The notes beneath the pieces are model-generated. The model was given only the letters and a program-made list of their open reading frames with translations, searched no databases and was not told the DNA's origin. Positions 36,073 to 44,171 of a stretch of 44,171 nucleotides of DNA are shown piece after piece. Origin of the DNA: Burkholderiales bacterium (GTDB lineage: Bacteria; Pseudomonadota; Gammaproteobacteria; Burkholderiales; Burkholderiaceae_C); NCBI GenBank assembly GCA_028864885.1, contig JAGWLR010000022.1:1-44171 (forward strand), read 5' to 3'. Made by a program: the position numbers and the translations under genes. Positions within the stretch are counted from its first letter, which is position 1. Every line of letters begins with the position of its first letter.

Positions 36073-39000
36073 ATGAGCATCCACTCTCTTTGCAAGCCCC
36101 GCACGTCAGTTCATGCGGCGGATCGTCGCGCCACCGTTCTCAACCTCGACACCTTCCTCAAAGGCGAGGTCAGTGGCCCCGATTTCTTTGAAGAGAACTA
36201 CTTCACCCAAGGCATGCTCACGCTGGTCGATCGGGCGTTCAGGCACTTGGGCGGCGCTGGCGCGGGGTCGTCTGTCTTCTTGCTCTCGCAAGCCATGGGC
36301 GGCGGTAAGACTCACAGCATGGTCGCTCTTGGCCTTTTGGCGCAAGACCCTGCGCTGCGCAGCAAAGTGCTCACTGGCGATCAAAACCCCGCACCCCAAC
36401 TCGGACCCTGCCGCGTGGCAGGCTTCAATGGCCGAAGCACCGATGCACCGGGAGGCATCTGGGGCTCCATCGCTGAGCAGCTGGGCAAGGCGGATCTATT
36501 TGCGCGCTATGTCTCCCCCTTGCTCAGTGCGCCTGGCCCAGAGGCATGGAAGCAACTGCTGGGTGGTGACCCGCTCGTGCTGTTTCTTGACGAACTCCCA
36601 CCCTACCTGGAGTACGCCGTCGCCGTGCCCGTCGGCAATGGTGATCTGGGTTTGGTCACCACCGCAGCGCTGGCCAACCTGTTTGTGGCGGTGGCAGACA
36701 TGAGCAACGTCTGCCTGGTGTTGTCTGACTTGGCTGGGTCCAATTTCAGCATTGGACAATCCAAGTTGCAGGATGCCTTCAACCGCGCGGTGCAGGGCAT
36801 CACATCCGAGTCCAAGCGCATCGCGGTGCCCATCACACCCGTCAACCCCAATGGCGACGAGCTGTACCACATCCTGCGCAAGCGCCTGTTTGCGCAGGTG
36901 GCGCCCGATGCTGAGGTCAAGAAGGTGGCAGGGGCCTACCGTGAGGCCCTGCGTGAGGCTGCGCAAATGGGCCTGACCACCACCTCGCCCGAGACGCTGT
37001 TCACCCGTGTCGTTGACGCCTACCCATTCCACCCTGACCTGCGTGAACTCGTTGGCAAGTTCAAGGAGAACGAAGGCTTCCAGCAAACCCGCGGGGTCAT
37101 TCGCCTGATGCAAATGGTGGTCTCCAACCTGTGGTCGTCTGGCAAGGCCGCCAACATTGACCTTATTCACCCTTACGACCTTGACTTGAACCTGGACGAG
37201 ATCGCCTCAGAGGTTCGCACCATCAACCCCTCGTTGAGCGAAGCCATCGCCCACGACATCGCGCACAGCGGTGATGCCGAGGTTGAGCAGATCGACCAGG
37301 CCAACGGGAACAGTGACGCCTCTGATGCAGCACGCCTGATCCTGGTGGCCTCGCTGTCCACCACCCCTGGTGCCATCCATGGCCTGCGTGAGTACCAGCT
37401 GGTGGACTGCCTGCAGCGCCCTGGGCGCGACCTGTCAACCTTCAAAGCCAATGTGCTCGACAAGCTGGCCACGCGCGCCTGGTACCTGCACAACTCCACC
37501 GACGGCCGCCTGTATTTCAAGAACCAGCAAAACCTGGCGGCCAAGCTGCGCTCCATGGCGCAATCGCTGCATTCCGAAACCGTGGAACGCATGCTGCGCG
37601 AGCACCTGGAGGCGTACTTTGCGCCTTCACTGCGCGATTGCTACCAAGCCATCAAGGTGCTGGCGCCTCTCGATGAAGTGCAAGTCGAGCAAGACAAGAC
37701 CACACTGGTCATCGTGCGCCCCGGTGGTCAGGCCAAACAGTTGCCCATCTCTGAAGACTGGCAAGCCTGGTGGGCACAGCAGCAGTACAAGAACCGTGTG
37801 CTCTTTCTGACAGGCTCGCGAGACACCTTTCAAAAGGTGATCGACGCTGCCCGCCAGACTCGGGCCCTGCAAAGCATTGATGACGAACTGCGGTCAGAAA
37901 ACACCCCGTCAGACGACCCGCAATGGCGCGCCCTTGACATCCTTCGTGACCGCGTGGGCTTGCAGTTCACCGCCGCATTGAAGGAGGCCTTCGATCAGAT
38001 CGTTTACCCATCCATCAACGCTGCCTTGCGTGCCACCGGCACCGACCTGGCCTTTGCGGGTAACCAAAGCGGGGAGGCCACGCTGCGCCACACCCTGGAG
38101 GGCGCCCAGAAGTTCACCACCAAGGTTGACGACGACAGCTTCCGCACCCGGGCCGAAGCCCGTCTGTTTGGCTCTGCCGACGCCAAGGTGGTGCTGTGGT
38201 CCGACTTCAAGCGCGCGGCGGCCGTCAACACCAACTGGCCCCTGCACAAGCTGTCTGCGCTGGATGACCTCAAGGCCGACTGCCTGCGCCGTGGCCTGTG
38301 GCGCGAAGAGGGCAACCACATCCGCCGGGGCCCATTCCCACCGCCCGTACCTGAGGTGCTGGTGCGCGAGCTGTCGGTGCAAGAGGAGGGGCCTGGTTAC
38401 ACCTACCTGAAGATTGAGCCCTTGCATGCCCCAGCCGTGGTGTTTGAAACTGGCGACGCAGAGCCCACAGCGGCCTCCACGCCCGTGCCAACCCCCACCC
38501 GCTTCGAGGCCACGGCCTTGCGTTACCGCTTTCTGGCCCATGATCCTGCCGACCTGGCCCGAGCCAGCGCCGTCAAGGAGTGGACGGCCAAGCTGCGCTT
38601 GAAGTACCAGTTGCACAACCGTGGTGATCACTTCGAGGTGGAACTGCTTGCACTGCCCAAGGTCAACGGCATCACCATCCGCTACACCACTGATGGCTCT
38701 TCGCCCACCAGCGTGGGCACGGCCACCTATGACGGCCCACTGCGCGTGCCGGCCAATTGCCGCGTGGTGTGCGCCATGGCTGTGTCAACAGAGTACGACC
38801 TCAACTCTGAGCCCATCCGCATTGCCATTCCTCAAAAGGGCGATGTGGAGCGCCCCGCCATTGACCTCACCCGCCCAGCCCGCTGGACGCAACAGCTCAA
38901 GCTTGACGACGCCAGCGCCGTGTGGGACCTCATCGTGCGGCTTGAAGCAAGCTCTGAGGTGCTGGCCCACGACATCAGCCTCACGGCTGAAAGCACCGAT

Positions 39001-39243
39001 GGGCAACAAAACGTGGAGTATTCCGGCGCCCTTGACAGCGGCTACGACGCTCCGGCACTGAAAGCCGTGGCGAACAAGATGCTTGACATCGTGAGCGGTG
39101 ACAGCCTGCGCATGACCGTGGGTAGCCTGGCCTTTCCCACAGGGCAGGCGCTGCTGGACTGGCTCAGAGCCACCAACCAGCCGTTCAACGCTGCCAAGGT
39201 GAGCCAAGCCCTCAGCCCAGCCACCCACCAGGCAGGTCAATGA
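36073..39243 (+). CDS. DUF499 P-loop ATPase, anti-phage-associated
   Basis: This 1056-residue protein is an AAA/STAND-like P-loop ATPase of the DUF499 family. Walker A is AMGGGKTHSM with Lys79, Walker B is LVLFLDELPPYL near residue 170, and an arginine-rich sensor region follows around 335-350 (FQQTRGVIRLMQM). The middle (about 430-800) is helical with winged-helix character. The C-terminal part contains a small beta domain at about 866-905 (ITIRYTTDGSSPTSVGTATYDGPL) resembling the chitobiase/hexosaminidase C-terminal fold. In known loci this family is linked with DUF1156 methylases, DUF3780 proteins and PLD-helicases, and it is inferred to be the motor or sensor of an anti-phage complex. It is the first gene of the operon and overlaps the DUF3780 gene by 4 nt. 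Confidence 0.9.
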   Translation: MSIHSLCKPRTSVHAADRRATVLNLDTFLKGEVSGPDFFEENYFTQGMLTLVDRAFRHLGGAGAGSSVFLLSQAMGGGKTHSMVALGLLAQDPALRSKVLTGDQNPAPQLGPCRVAGFNGRSTDAPGGIWGSIAEQLGKADLFARYVSPLLSAPGPEAWKQLLGGDPLVLFLDELPPYLEYAVAVPVGNGDLGLVTTAALANLFVAVADMSNVCLVLSDLAGSNFSIGQSKLQDAFNRAVQGITSESKRIAVPITPVNPNGDELYHILRKRLFAQVAPDAEVKKVAGAYREALREAAQMGLTTTSPETLFTRVVDAYPFHPDLRELVGKFKENEGFQQTRGVIRLMQMVVSNLWSSGKAANIDLIHPYDLDLNLDEIASEVRTINPSLSEAIAHDIAHSGDAEVEQIDQANGNSDASDAARLILVASLSTTPGAIHGLREYQLVDCLQRPGRDLSTFKANVLDKLATRAWYLHNSTDGRLYFKNQQNLAAKLRSMAQSLHSETVERMLREHLEAYFAPSLRDCYQAIKVLAPLDEVQVEQDKTTLVIVRPGGQAKQLPISEDWQAWWAQQQYKNRVLFLTGSRDTFQKVIDAARQTRALQSIDDELRSENTPSDDPQWRALDILRDRVGLQFTAALKEAFDQIVYPSINAALRATGTDLAFAGNQSGEATLRHTLEGAQKFTTKVDDDSFRTRAEARLFGSADAKVVLWSDFKRAAAVNTNWPLHKLSALDDLKADCLRRGLWREEGNHIRRGPFPPPVPEVLVRELSVQEEGPGYTYLKIEPLHAPAVVFETGDAEPTAASTPVPTPTRFEATALRYRFLAHDPADLARASAVKEWTAKLRLKYQLHNRGDHFEVELLALPKVNGITIRYTTDGSSPTSVGTATYDGPLRVPANCRVVCAMAVSTEYDLNSEPIRIAIPQKGDVERPAIDLTRPARWTQQLKLDDASAVWDLIVRLEASSEVLAHDISLTAESTDGQQNVEYSGALDSGYDAPALKAVANKMLDIVSGDSLRMTVGSLAFPTGQALLDWLRATNQPFNAAKVSQALSPATHQAGQ

Positions 39244-39872
39244 GCATGGCCCGAGCACCTGCAACCTCTTCCCGCAAAGTAATAGGGCTGGGCTTTTTGC
39301 CCGAAGAAGCCCGCCACGGCTTCTTGATCGATGTGCCCAAGGGCAGCGCTGCCGCTGAGGTGGTCTGCATCTCCGAGCACCGTGGCAACGAGCTGAACCA
39401 CCTTGGCGCCCGCGCGGCCGAAGCGCCCCAGCCCAACGACCCGGCCCTGCGCGTGGTGATCGACCGCAACCGCTGGCTGGCCCTGGCACCTGCTTTTTGG
39501 GATGAGGCCAACCGCCGCCTGCGGGCCAACGGCCTGCCGGTGGCCAAGTTTCAAAAGAACCCCGCCAAACCCGTGCCAGTGCACCCCTCACTGGGCAAAG
39601 AGCTGTGCATCCTATGCTGGGCGGTGGAAGATGCCTCGCCAGACGACATTCCCAACGCTTTGCACAACTGGGAGGCCCTGGCCCCTGAAGAGCGCTGGTG
39701 GCTCTACACCATGACCGTGGCTACCACCGGTCAGGCCATGCAAAAGGGCATTGGCTGGCGCAAGGCACTGCGTGCCGCCCTGGCCGACAACCCCTTTGTC
39801 AAAGGCGACGGCCTCTCGCCCAAAGCCCGGCGCGAGCTGCTGGGGCACTCGCAGCTCTCACTTGCGCTTTGA
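39240..39872 (+). CDS. DUF3780 protein, anti-phage-associated
   Basis: A 210-residue soluble protein recognised by its company and by the family's look: an N-terminal beta region (VIGLGFLPEEARHGFLIDVP), a central ALRVVIDRNRWLALAPAFWDEANRRL block, then GKELCILCWAVEDA, ALHNWEALAPEERWWLYTMTVA and a C-terminal helical part. It has no catalytic motif I can name. The ATGA overlap with the DUF499 stop implies coupled translation and close stoichiometry, so it is probably a subunit or adaptor of the DUF499 ATPase. The end of the gene carries the likely -35 of the toxin-antitoxin promoter. Confidence 0.8.
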   Translation: MSMARAPATSSRKVIGLGFLPEEARHGFLIDVPKGSAAAEVVCISEHRGNELNHLGARAAEAPQPNDPALRVVIDRNRWLALAPAFWDEANRRLRANGLPVAKFQKNPAKPVPVHPSLGKELCILCWAVEDASPDDIPNALHNWEALAPEERWWLYTMTVATTGQAMQKGIGWRKALRAALADNPFVKGDGLSPKARRELLGHSQLSLAL

Positions 39873-39914
39873 GGCACCGTTGATCTAAAATGACCTCATG
39901 TGGTCACAATGAGG
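39862..39914 (+). promoter_or_regulatory. Promoter and operator of the embedded toxin-antitoxin pair
   Basis: TTGCGC (39862-39867) and TAAAAT (39886-39891) are 18 nt apart, the -35 lying inside the end of the DUF3780 gene. Overlapping the -10 is TGACC-N6-GGTCA (39891-39906), and next to it CCTCAT-N9-ATGAGG (39894-39914). Such dyads next to the antitoxin start are the usual autorepression sites of Phd/YefM-type modules. Confidence 0.65.
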
Positions 39915-39920
39915 CACATC

Positions 39921-40166
39921 ATGGATACATTGCAAATTCGCGAAGCCAAGGCCAACTTCTCGGCACTGGTGGCTGCCGCTGAAAAAGGGCAGCCCACCCT
40001 CATCAGCCGCCACGGCCAACCCTGCGCCATGATGGTGCCGGTGGCCGATGGCGCGCGCCTCTACCCGCTGGACATGCCCAACCTGGCCAACTACCTGCTG
40101 GCGCTGCCCGAGCCATTCGAGACCGAGCGCGACACCACGCCGCTGCGGGGCGTTGATTTTGCGTAA
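39921..40166 (+). CDS. Phd/YefM-family antitoxin
   Basis: An 81-residue antitoxin with the typical N-terminal DNA-binding fold (LQIREAKANFSALVAAAEKGQPTLISRHGQPCAMMVPV) and a C-terminal tail (about 50-81) that would bind and block the toxin. The ATG at 39921 has GAGG 8 nt upstream; GTG at 39900 and ATG at 39909 are possible earlier starts but lie in the operator. The toxin gene follows immediately. Confidence 0.9.
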   Translation: MDTLQIREAKANFSALVAAAEKGQPTLISRHGQPCAMMVPVADGARLYPLDMPNLANYLLALPEPFETERDTTPLRGVDFA

Positions 40167-40167
40167 C

Positions 40168-40620
40168 GTGTACAAGGGCTATTTGCTGGACACCAGCGTG
40201 GTGTCTGCGCTGGCACCAGGGCGTGAAGCATTTGTGCCCGCCGCCCTGGCTGAGTGGCTGCAAGCGCACCACCAAGAACTTTTCCTGCCCGCCATTGCCG
40301 TGGCAGAAATGGCCCAAGGCATCTGCAAATTGCGCCGCGCCGGTGGCACCGAGCGAGCTGACCGCCTTGACCGCTGGCTCGACGGTTTGTTGGCGGCCTA
40401 CGCCGACCGCATCTTGCCCCTGGACGCACATGCCGCCCGCCTGGCGGGGCAACTCTCTGATGCCGCCATGGCTCAGGGCTGCCACCCCGGGTTCGCCGAT
40501 GTCGCCATCGCGGCGCTGGCCCAACACGCGGGCCTGCTGCTGCTGACCTGCAACCTCAGGCACTTCCAGCCCTTGGGGGTGGCCTGCGCTGACCCTCTGA
40601 CGGCATTGCCACCCGGCTGA
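40168..40620 (+). CDS. PIN-domain toxin (VapC-like)
   Basis: A PIN-fold ribonuclease toxin of about 150 residues. The acidic residues of the metal site are visible: Asp8 in GYLLDTSVVSAL, Glu47 in AVAEMAQGI and Asp111 in GFADVAIAA, with LLTCNLRHFQPLGV at the C-terminus; the position that is often Asp or Asn reads Asn129. GTG at 40168, 1 nt after the antitoxin stop, is the best start; TTG at 40159 or 40153 would give an overlapping start. VapC-type toxins usually cut tRNA or rRNA; the target here is unknown. The module sits between two genes of the defence operon on the same strand. Confidence 0.88.
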   Translation: MYKGYLLDTSVVSALAPGREAFVPAALAEWLQAHHQELFLPAIAVAEMAQGICKLRRAGGTERADRLDRWLDGLLAAYADRILPLDAHAARLAGQLSDAAMAQGCHPGFADVAIAALAQHAGLLLLTCNLRHFQPLGVACADPLTALPPG

Positions 40621-40693
40621 CCCATTCATGCCAAGTGAGCTTGGCTCGCTTTGCTCGGGCTCACACAGCCTACGTCACCTGACATTCGACCCC

Positions 40694-43564
40694 ATGCCCA
40701 CTTTCATTGAAACCCAGTTCCCCATTGCCCGCCTGTCGGCAGAGGCCTACAAAGAGCGCAAGGCCAACAACGGCCAGACGCTCACGCGCCTGGGCAAATG
40801 GTGGGGCCGCAAGCCTTTGATCTTGGTGCGCGCGGCCATCTTGGGCATGCTGATGCCTGCCAGTGCGGACGCCAAGAAGGACCGTGAGATTTTCCTCAAG
40901 ATCCTGACCATGGACGACGACGGTACCTGGCTGCGCTGCAAAGACACCTCGTCATCGGTGCCATGGCGCAACGACATGGGCCCCAGCCGCACCATGTTCG
41001 ACGCCATGACCTACGCTGAGCGCATCAGCTACTGCGACAGGCCAGAAAACGTCGATGGTCCCAGCGAAGCTGCCTGGGCCGACATCAACGCCCACCTAGG
41101 CACCACGGCCACCAAGCTGTCAGAACTGGTTGAGCAACTGGGCCAGCGCACCTTTGGCCACACCCCCCGCGTGGGCGACAGCTTCAGTGGCGGTGGCTCG
41201 ATCCCGTTTGAGGCGGCTCGCATCGGGTGCGAGGCCTTTGGCTCTGACCTGAACCCCGTGGCCGGCCTGCTGACCTGGGCCAGCCTGAACCTGCTGGGCG
41301 GCGGCCAAGCCGTGCAGGAAGAGGTGATGCGCGTGCAGGCCCAGGCGCTGGCCGCTGCTGACGCGCAAGTCACCGCCTGGGGCATTGAACACAACGACCA
41401 GGGGGAGCGTGCCGATGCCTATTTGTACTGCGTGGAAGTGAAGCCCGAAGGCTGTGATTACTTCATCCCGTTGGCCCCGAGTTGGCTCATTGGTGAAAAG
41501 TCCAAAGTGGTGGCGCGCTGGCACCGCGTGCCGGGCTCAGACCGCCTGCGGCCCGAGGTGGTGGAGGTGGCCGATGCCGAGCTGAAACTCTACAAGGACA
41601 AGAAGGGCGCCACCGTGGTGGATGGCCGCGTGGTGGACCCCTTCGATGCCAGCCGATCGTGGTCCATCGAGAGCTTGCGCGGGCCCGACGGCTTGCGGCG
41701 CTGGAGCGCTGCCGATGTGGTGCCCCGCGCGGGTGATGTGTTCCAGGAGCGGCTGTACTGCGTTCGTTGGGTCAAAACGGTGATGCGCAATGGCAAGCCC
41801 AAAGAAATGCGTCGTTATGCGGCGCCCGATGCTGCCGACCTGGCGCGCGAGGCCAAGGTGCTGGCCCTGCTGCGCGAACGCTTTGAGGCATGGCAGCGCG
41901 AAGGTTTCATTCCTTCCAGGGCGATTCCTGAAGGAGGCGACAAGACCGAGGAGCCTATCCGGAATCGGGGCTGGACCCACTGGCACCAAATGTTCACGCC
42001 ACGGCAGTTGCTGACGCATGGTTTGCTGGCCGAGTTGGCCTTTCAGCGCGCGGGCTCGAAGGCGGCCAAAGTGGGCTGCCTGCTGGGGCTGGGGCGAATG
42101 GCGAATTGGGATTCGCGCGGCAGTGCTTGGATGTGGCACAGCTCAAACGAAAAAGGGGATCAAACCTTCAACAATCAAGCCTTGAACACACTGGTGAGTT
42201 ATTCCGGGCGGGCACTTGAAAAAATTGGCCCCACTTTTCAGCTTCTTGAGGGGGCATCACCCATCACGGTTGCGAGCACTTGCAGAACGCAAGTTGTTGA
42301 CGCCCGCGACCTCACCAACACCTGTGACCTGTGGATCACTGACCCGCCCTATGCTGACGCGGTCAATTACCACGAGCTTGGAGATTTTTTCCTGGCCTGG
42401 TATGACAAGCAGCTCATCCAAGCCTTCCCCGAATGGACCCCCGATGCGCGCGCCGAACTGGCCGTGCGTGGTGATGGCGACGATTTCCGCCGTTCCATGG
42501 TCGAGATCTACAAGAACCTGGCCCGCCACATGCCCGATAACGGGTTGCAGATGGTCATGTTCACGCACCAGGACCCAGCCGTCTGGGCCGACCTGGGCAT
42601 GATCTTGTGGGCCGCCGGCCTCAAGGCCACCGCAGCCTGGACCATCAGCACCGAGACCGACGCGGTGGGCATCAAAAAGGGCAACTACGTGCAAGGCACC
42701 GTCTGCCTGGTGCTGCGCAAACGCGTGGCCAATGAGCCCGGCTTCTTGGACGAGGTTTACCCCTTGGTGGAAGACGAGGTGAAGCACCAGATCGCCGCCA
42801 TGCAGGCACTGGACGAGGGAGGTGAGCCCAACTTCAACGATGCCGACTACCAATTGGCGGCCTACGCCGCTGCCCTGAAGGTGCTGACGCAATACGGCAA
42901 CCTCGATGGCAAAGACGTGGAGCACGAGGTGTTTGCCGTGAGACCCAAAGGCGTGAAGAGCGACTTCCAGACCGTGATCGAGCGAGCCCTGGGCATTGCC
43001 TGCGACACCCTCATACCCCGCGGGCTGGACAACGCCTGGCGTGACCTGAGCCTGGTGGAGCGCTACTACCTGCGCTCGCTGGACATTGAGAGCCGAGGCG
43101 AGCGCCGCAAAGGCATGTACGAAGAGCTGGCGCGTGGCTTTGGCATCACCGACATCAAGCCCCTGCTCAAAAGCGACAAGGCCAATGGCACCCGCATGTT
43201 CACGCCCACGGGCCTGGCGGCCAGCGTGCTGGGCGCGCCAGAAGGCGCGCAGGCCAACGCCACAGGCTTGCCCGCCGCCCGGGGGCGCGCAGCGGCCTCT
43301 GGCCCGCACCCGTTTGCTGCGGCCCCGCTGCGGCACCTGATGTTTGCAGTGCGTGAAACCGCTGCGGCTGACAACAGCCCCGAGCCTGGCCGCCAGTACC
43401 TGCGTGACACCTTTGGCCAGGCCTACTGGGGCAAGCGTGAAGGCTTCGTCAACCTGCTGGAATGGCTGGCCGCCCTGGGCAATGCCCAGGGCATGGGCGA
43501 ATGGGTGGCCGATTCAGAAGCCGCCCGCATGCTGGCCGGGCGCCTGCGCAACGACCACGCCTAA
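40694..43564 (+). CDS. DUF1156 adenine-methylase-like protein, anti-phage-associated
   Basis: This is a 956-residue protein with an N-terminal DUF1156 segment (LGKWWGRKPLILVRAAIL at about 33-50) and a split Rossmann methylase. AdoMet motif I is GDSFSGGGSIPFEAARIG with Asp162, then GSDLNPVAGLL. The catalytic motif is TDPPYADAVNYHELGDFF with Asp550, characteristic of N6-adenine or N4-cytosine DNA methylation. Nearly 390 residues separate the two motifs, an alpha-like order with a large insert that may hold target recognition. The C-terminal 350 residues are helical. The ATG at 40694 is chosen; a frame from 40628 adds 22 unconserved residues. It probably marks self DNA for the defence complex. 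Confidence 0.9.
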   Translation: MPTFIETQFPIARLSAEAYKERKANNGQTLTRLGKWWGRKPLILVRAAILGMLMPASADAKKDREIFLKILTMDDDGTWLRCKDTSSSVPWRNDMGPSRTMFDAMTYAERISYCDRPENVDGPSEAAWADINAHLGTTATKLSELVEQLGQRTFGHTPRVGDSFSGGGSIPFEAARIGCEAFGSDLNPVAGLLTWASLNLLGGGQAVQEEVMRVQAQALAAADAQVTAWGIEHNDQGERADAYLYCVEVKPEGCDYFIPLAPSWLIGEKSKVVARWHRVPGSDRLRPEVVEVADAELKLYKDKKGATVVDGRVVDPFDASRSWSIESLRGPDGLRRWSAADVVPRAGDVFQERLYCVRWVKTVMRNGKPKEMRRYAAPDAADLAREAKVLALLRERFEAWQREGFIPSRAIPEGGDKTEEPIRNRGWTHWHQMFTPRQLLTHGLLAELAFQRAGSKAAKVGCLLGLGRMANWDSRGSAWMWHSSNEKGDQTFNNQALNTLVSYSGRALEKIGPTFQLLEGASPITVASTCRTQVVDARDLTNTCDLWITDPPYADAVNYHELGDFFLAWYDKQLIQAFPEWTPDARAELAVRGDGDDFRRSMVEIYKNLARHMPDNGLQMVMFTHQDPAVWADLGMILWAAGLKATAAWTISTETDAVGIKKGNYVQGTVCLVLRKRVANEPGFLDEVYPLVEDEVKHQIAAMQALDEGGEPNFNDADYQLAAYAAALKVLTQYGNLDGKDVEHEVFAVRPKGVKSDFQTVIERALGIACDTLIPRGLDNAWRDLSLVERYYLRSLDIESRGERRKGMYEELARGFGITDIKPLLKSDKANGTRMFTPTGLAASVLGAPEGAQANATGLPAARGRAAASGPHPFAAAPLRHLMFAVRETAAADNSPEPGRQYLRDTFGQAYWGKREGFVNLLEWLAALGNAQGMGEWVADSEAARMLAGRLRNDHA

Positions 43565-43576
43565 GGCTGTTGACCC

Positions 43577-44171
43577 ATGTTGCAACGCCACTCCAGCCGC
43601 CTCAACCGCCTTGACCAGACGGTGCTGGCCCAGCGCCTGAACGGGGCGGTGAGCTATGACCGCATCGCGGGTTACTTTCGCTCCAGCCTGTTCGAGGTGG
43701 CGGGGGAGGCCCTGGCCAGTGTGGCTGGGCCGGTGCGCATCATCTGCAATTCAGACATTGACCCGCAAGACCTGATCACCGCTGCCGCCGCACAGGCCGC
43801 ACTGCGCCGCAGTTGGTGCGCGGGCAAGCCTGAGGAGGCGCCACCGGCTGCGCTGCCACGCTACCGAGCGCTGTACGCCGCACTGACCAGCAAGAAGTTG
43901 GAGGTGCGGGTGCTGCCCGACTCGGCCTTTGGCCTGATCCACGGCAAGGCTGGCGTGCTGCGCTATGCCGACGGCAGGGCTACAGCCTTCATGGGCAGTG
44001 TGAACGAGAGCCTGTCGGCCTGGAAGCTCAACTACGAGTTGCTGTGGGAAGACGACTCCCCCGAGGGCGTTGACTGGGTCCAAGCAGAGTTTGATGCGCT
44101 GTGGAACGACGCCCGCGCTGTGGACCTGGCCTGTTGCCCGTTCATTGTGCAAGACGTGAAGCGCATCATTT
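43577..44171 (+). CDS. PLD-like anti-phage protein, probable helicase (3' end outside window)
   Basis: An open frame of 198 codons from ATG 43577 runs off the window end, 12 nt after the methylase gene. It begins MLQRHSSRLNRLDQTVLAQRL and SYDRIAGYFRSSLFEVAGEAL, the usual opening of phospholipase-D-like N-terminal domains of defence helicases. The HKD-type active site is visible: His122 and Lys124 in IHGKAGVL, Asp132, then GSVNES (Asn143, Glu144) and SAWKLNYELLWED. A superfamily 2 helicase domain would be expected beyond the window end; that is inference from the family. Confidence 0.88.
   Translation, partial: MLQRHSSRLNRLDQTVLAQRLNGAVSYDRIAGYFRSSLFEVAGEALASVAGPVRIICNSDIDPQDLITAAAAQAALRRSWCAGKPEEAPPAALPRYRALYAALTSKKLEVRVLPDSAFGLIHGKAGVLRYADGRATAFMGSVNESLSAWKLNYELLWEDDSPEGVDWVQAEFDALWNDARAVDLACCPFIVQDVKRII

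Noticed and set aside
40694-43564. Simple type II restriction-modification methylase
   Set aside because: The DUF1156 segment, large insert and neighbours (DUF499, DUF3780, PLD) point to a multi-gene defence set; no restriction endonuclease pair is present.

Overview
The window looks like a chromosomal segment of a Burkholderiales beta-proteobacterium (Comamonadaceae or the Leptothrix/Aquabacterium side of the order). The gene order fimV-truA-trpF-trpB-trpA-accD-folC-SPOR-cvpA-purF-metZ-gltX is characteristic of that group, codon use is GC-rich, and an exosortase-B/EpsD/EpsI trio with a PEP-CTERM protein fits a biofilm- or polysaccharide-forming environmental member. The genus is an inference.

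Region 1 (1-13.6 kb) is core housekeeping on the plus strand. It holds the C-terminal part of FimV (opening with a 126-bp in-frame GCTCCT repeat), tRNA pseudouridylation (truA), the end of tryptophan synthesis (trpF, trpB, trpA), acetyl-CoA carboxylase beta (accD, followed by a clear terminator), folate polyglutamylation (folC), a SPOR protein, cvpA, purF, metZ, gltX, and a tRNA operon Ala(GGC)-Glu(TTC)-Asp(GTC) ending in a strong terminator.

Region 2 (13.6-33.2 kb) is mostly conserved chromosome. It contains an O6-alkylguanine repair protein, phosphomannomutase/phosphoglucomutase, Kdo transferase (waaA), a FemAB/BioF2-like acyltransferase, a PEP-CTERM protein, the epsD-xrtB-epsI unit, a small GNAT protein, a split chromate transporter with an overlapping thioesterase, a large membrane GGDEF-EAL protein, an alpha/beta hydrolase, prfB with its programmed +1 frameshift, pepN, fbp and tRNA-Thr(CGT). 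Sugar-phosphate supply, an acyltransferase, the exosortase sorting machinery and a c-di-GMP protein lie within 13 kb and could serve one surface or polysaccharide programme.

Region 3 (33.2 kb to the end) is an accessory island starting directly after tRNA-Thr. A BrxR/CapW-like WYL regulator on the minus strand faces a 93-residue protein of unknown function and a PPP-type metallophosphoesterase, with a 16-bp-arm palindrome between them. Behind a second promoter full of dyads comes a defence-type operon: a DUF499 P-loop ATPase (1056 aa), a DUF3780 protein, a Phd/PIN toxin-antitoxin pair with its own promoter and operator, a DUF1156 adenine-methylase-like protein (956 aa), and the start of a phospholipase-D-like (probably PLD-helicase) protein cut by the window end. 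The ATPase, DUF3780, methylase and PLD families are known to travel together as an anti-phage gene set. The embedded toxin-antitoxin pair, the metallophosphoesterase, the small protein and the two elaborate operators are the parts that may be new.

No stretch longer than about 210 bases is without a gene. No CRISPR array, insertion sequence or integrase was seen.
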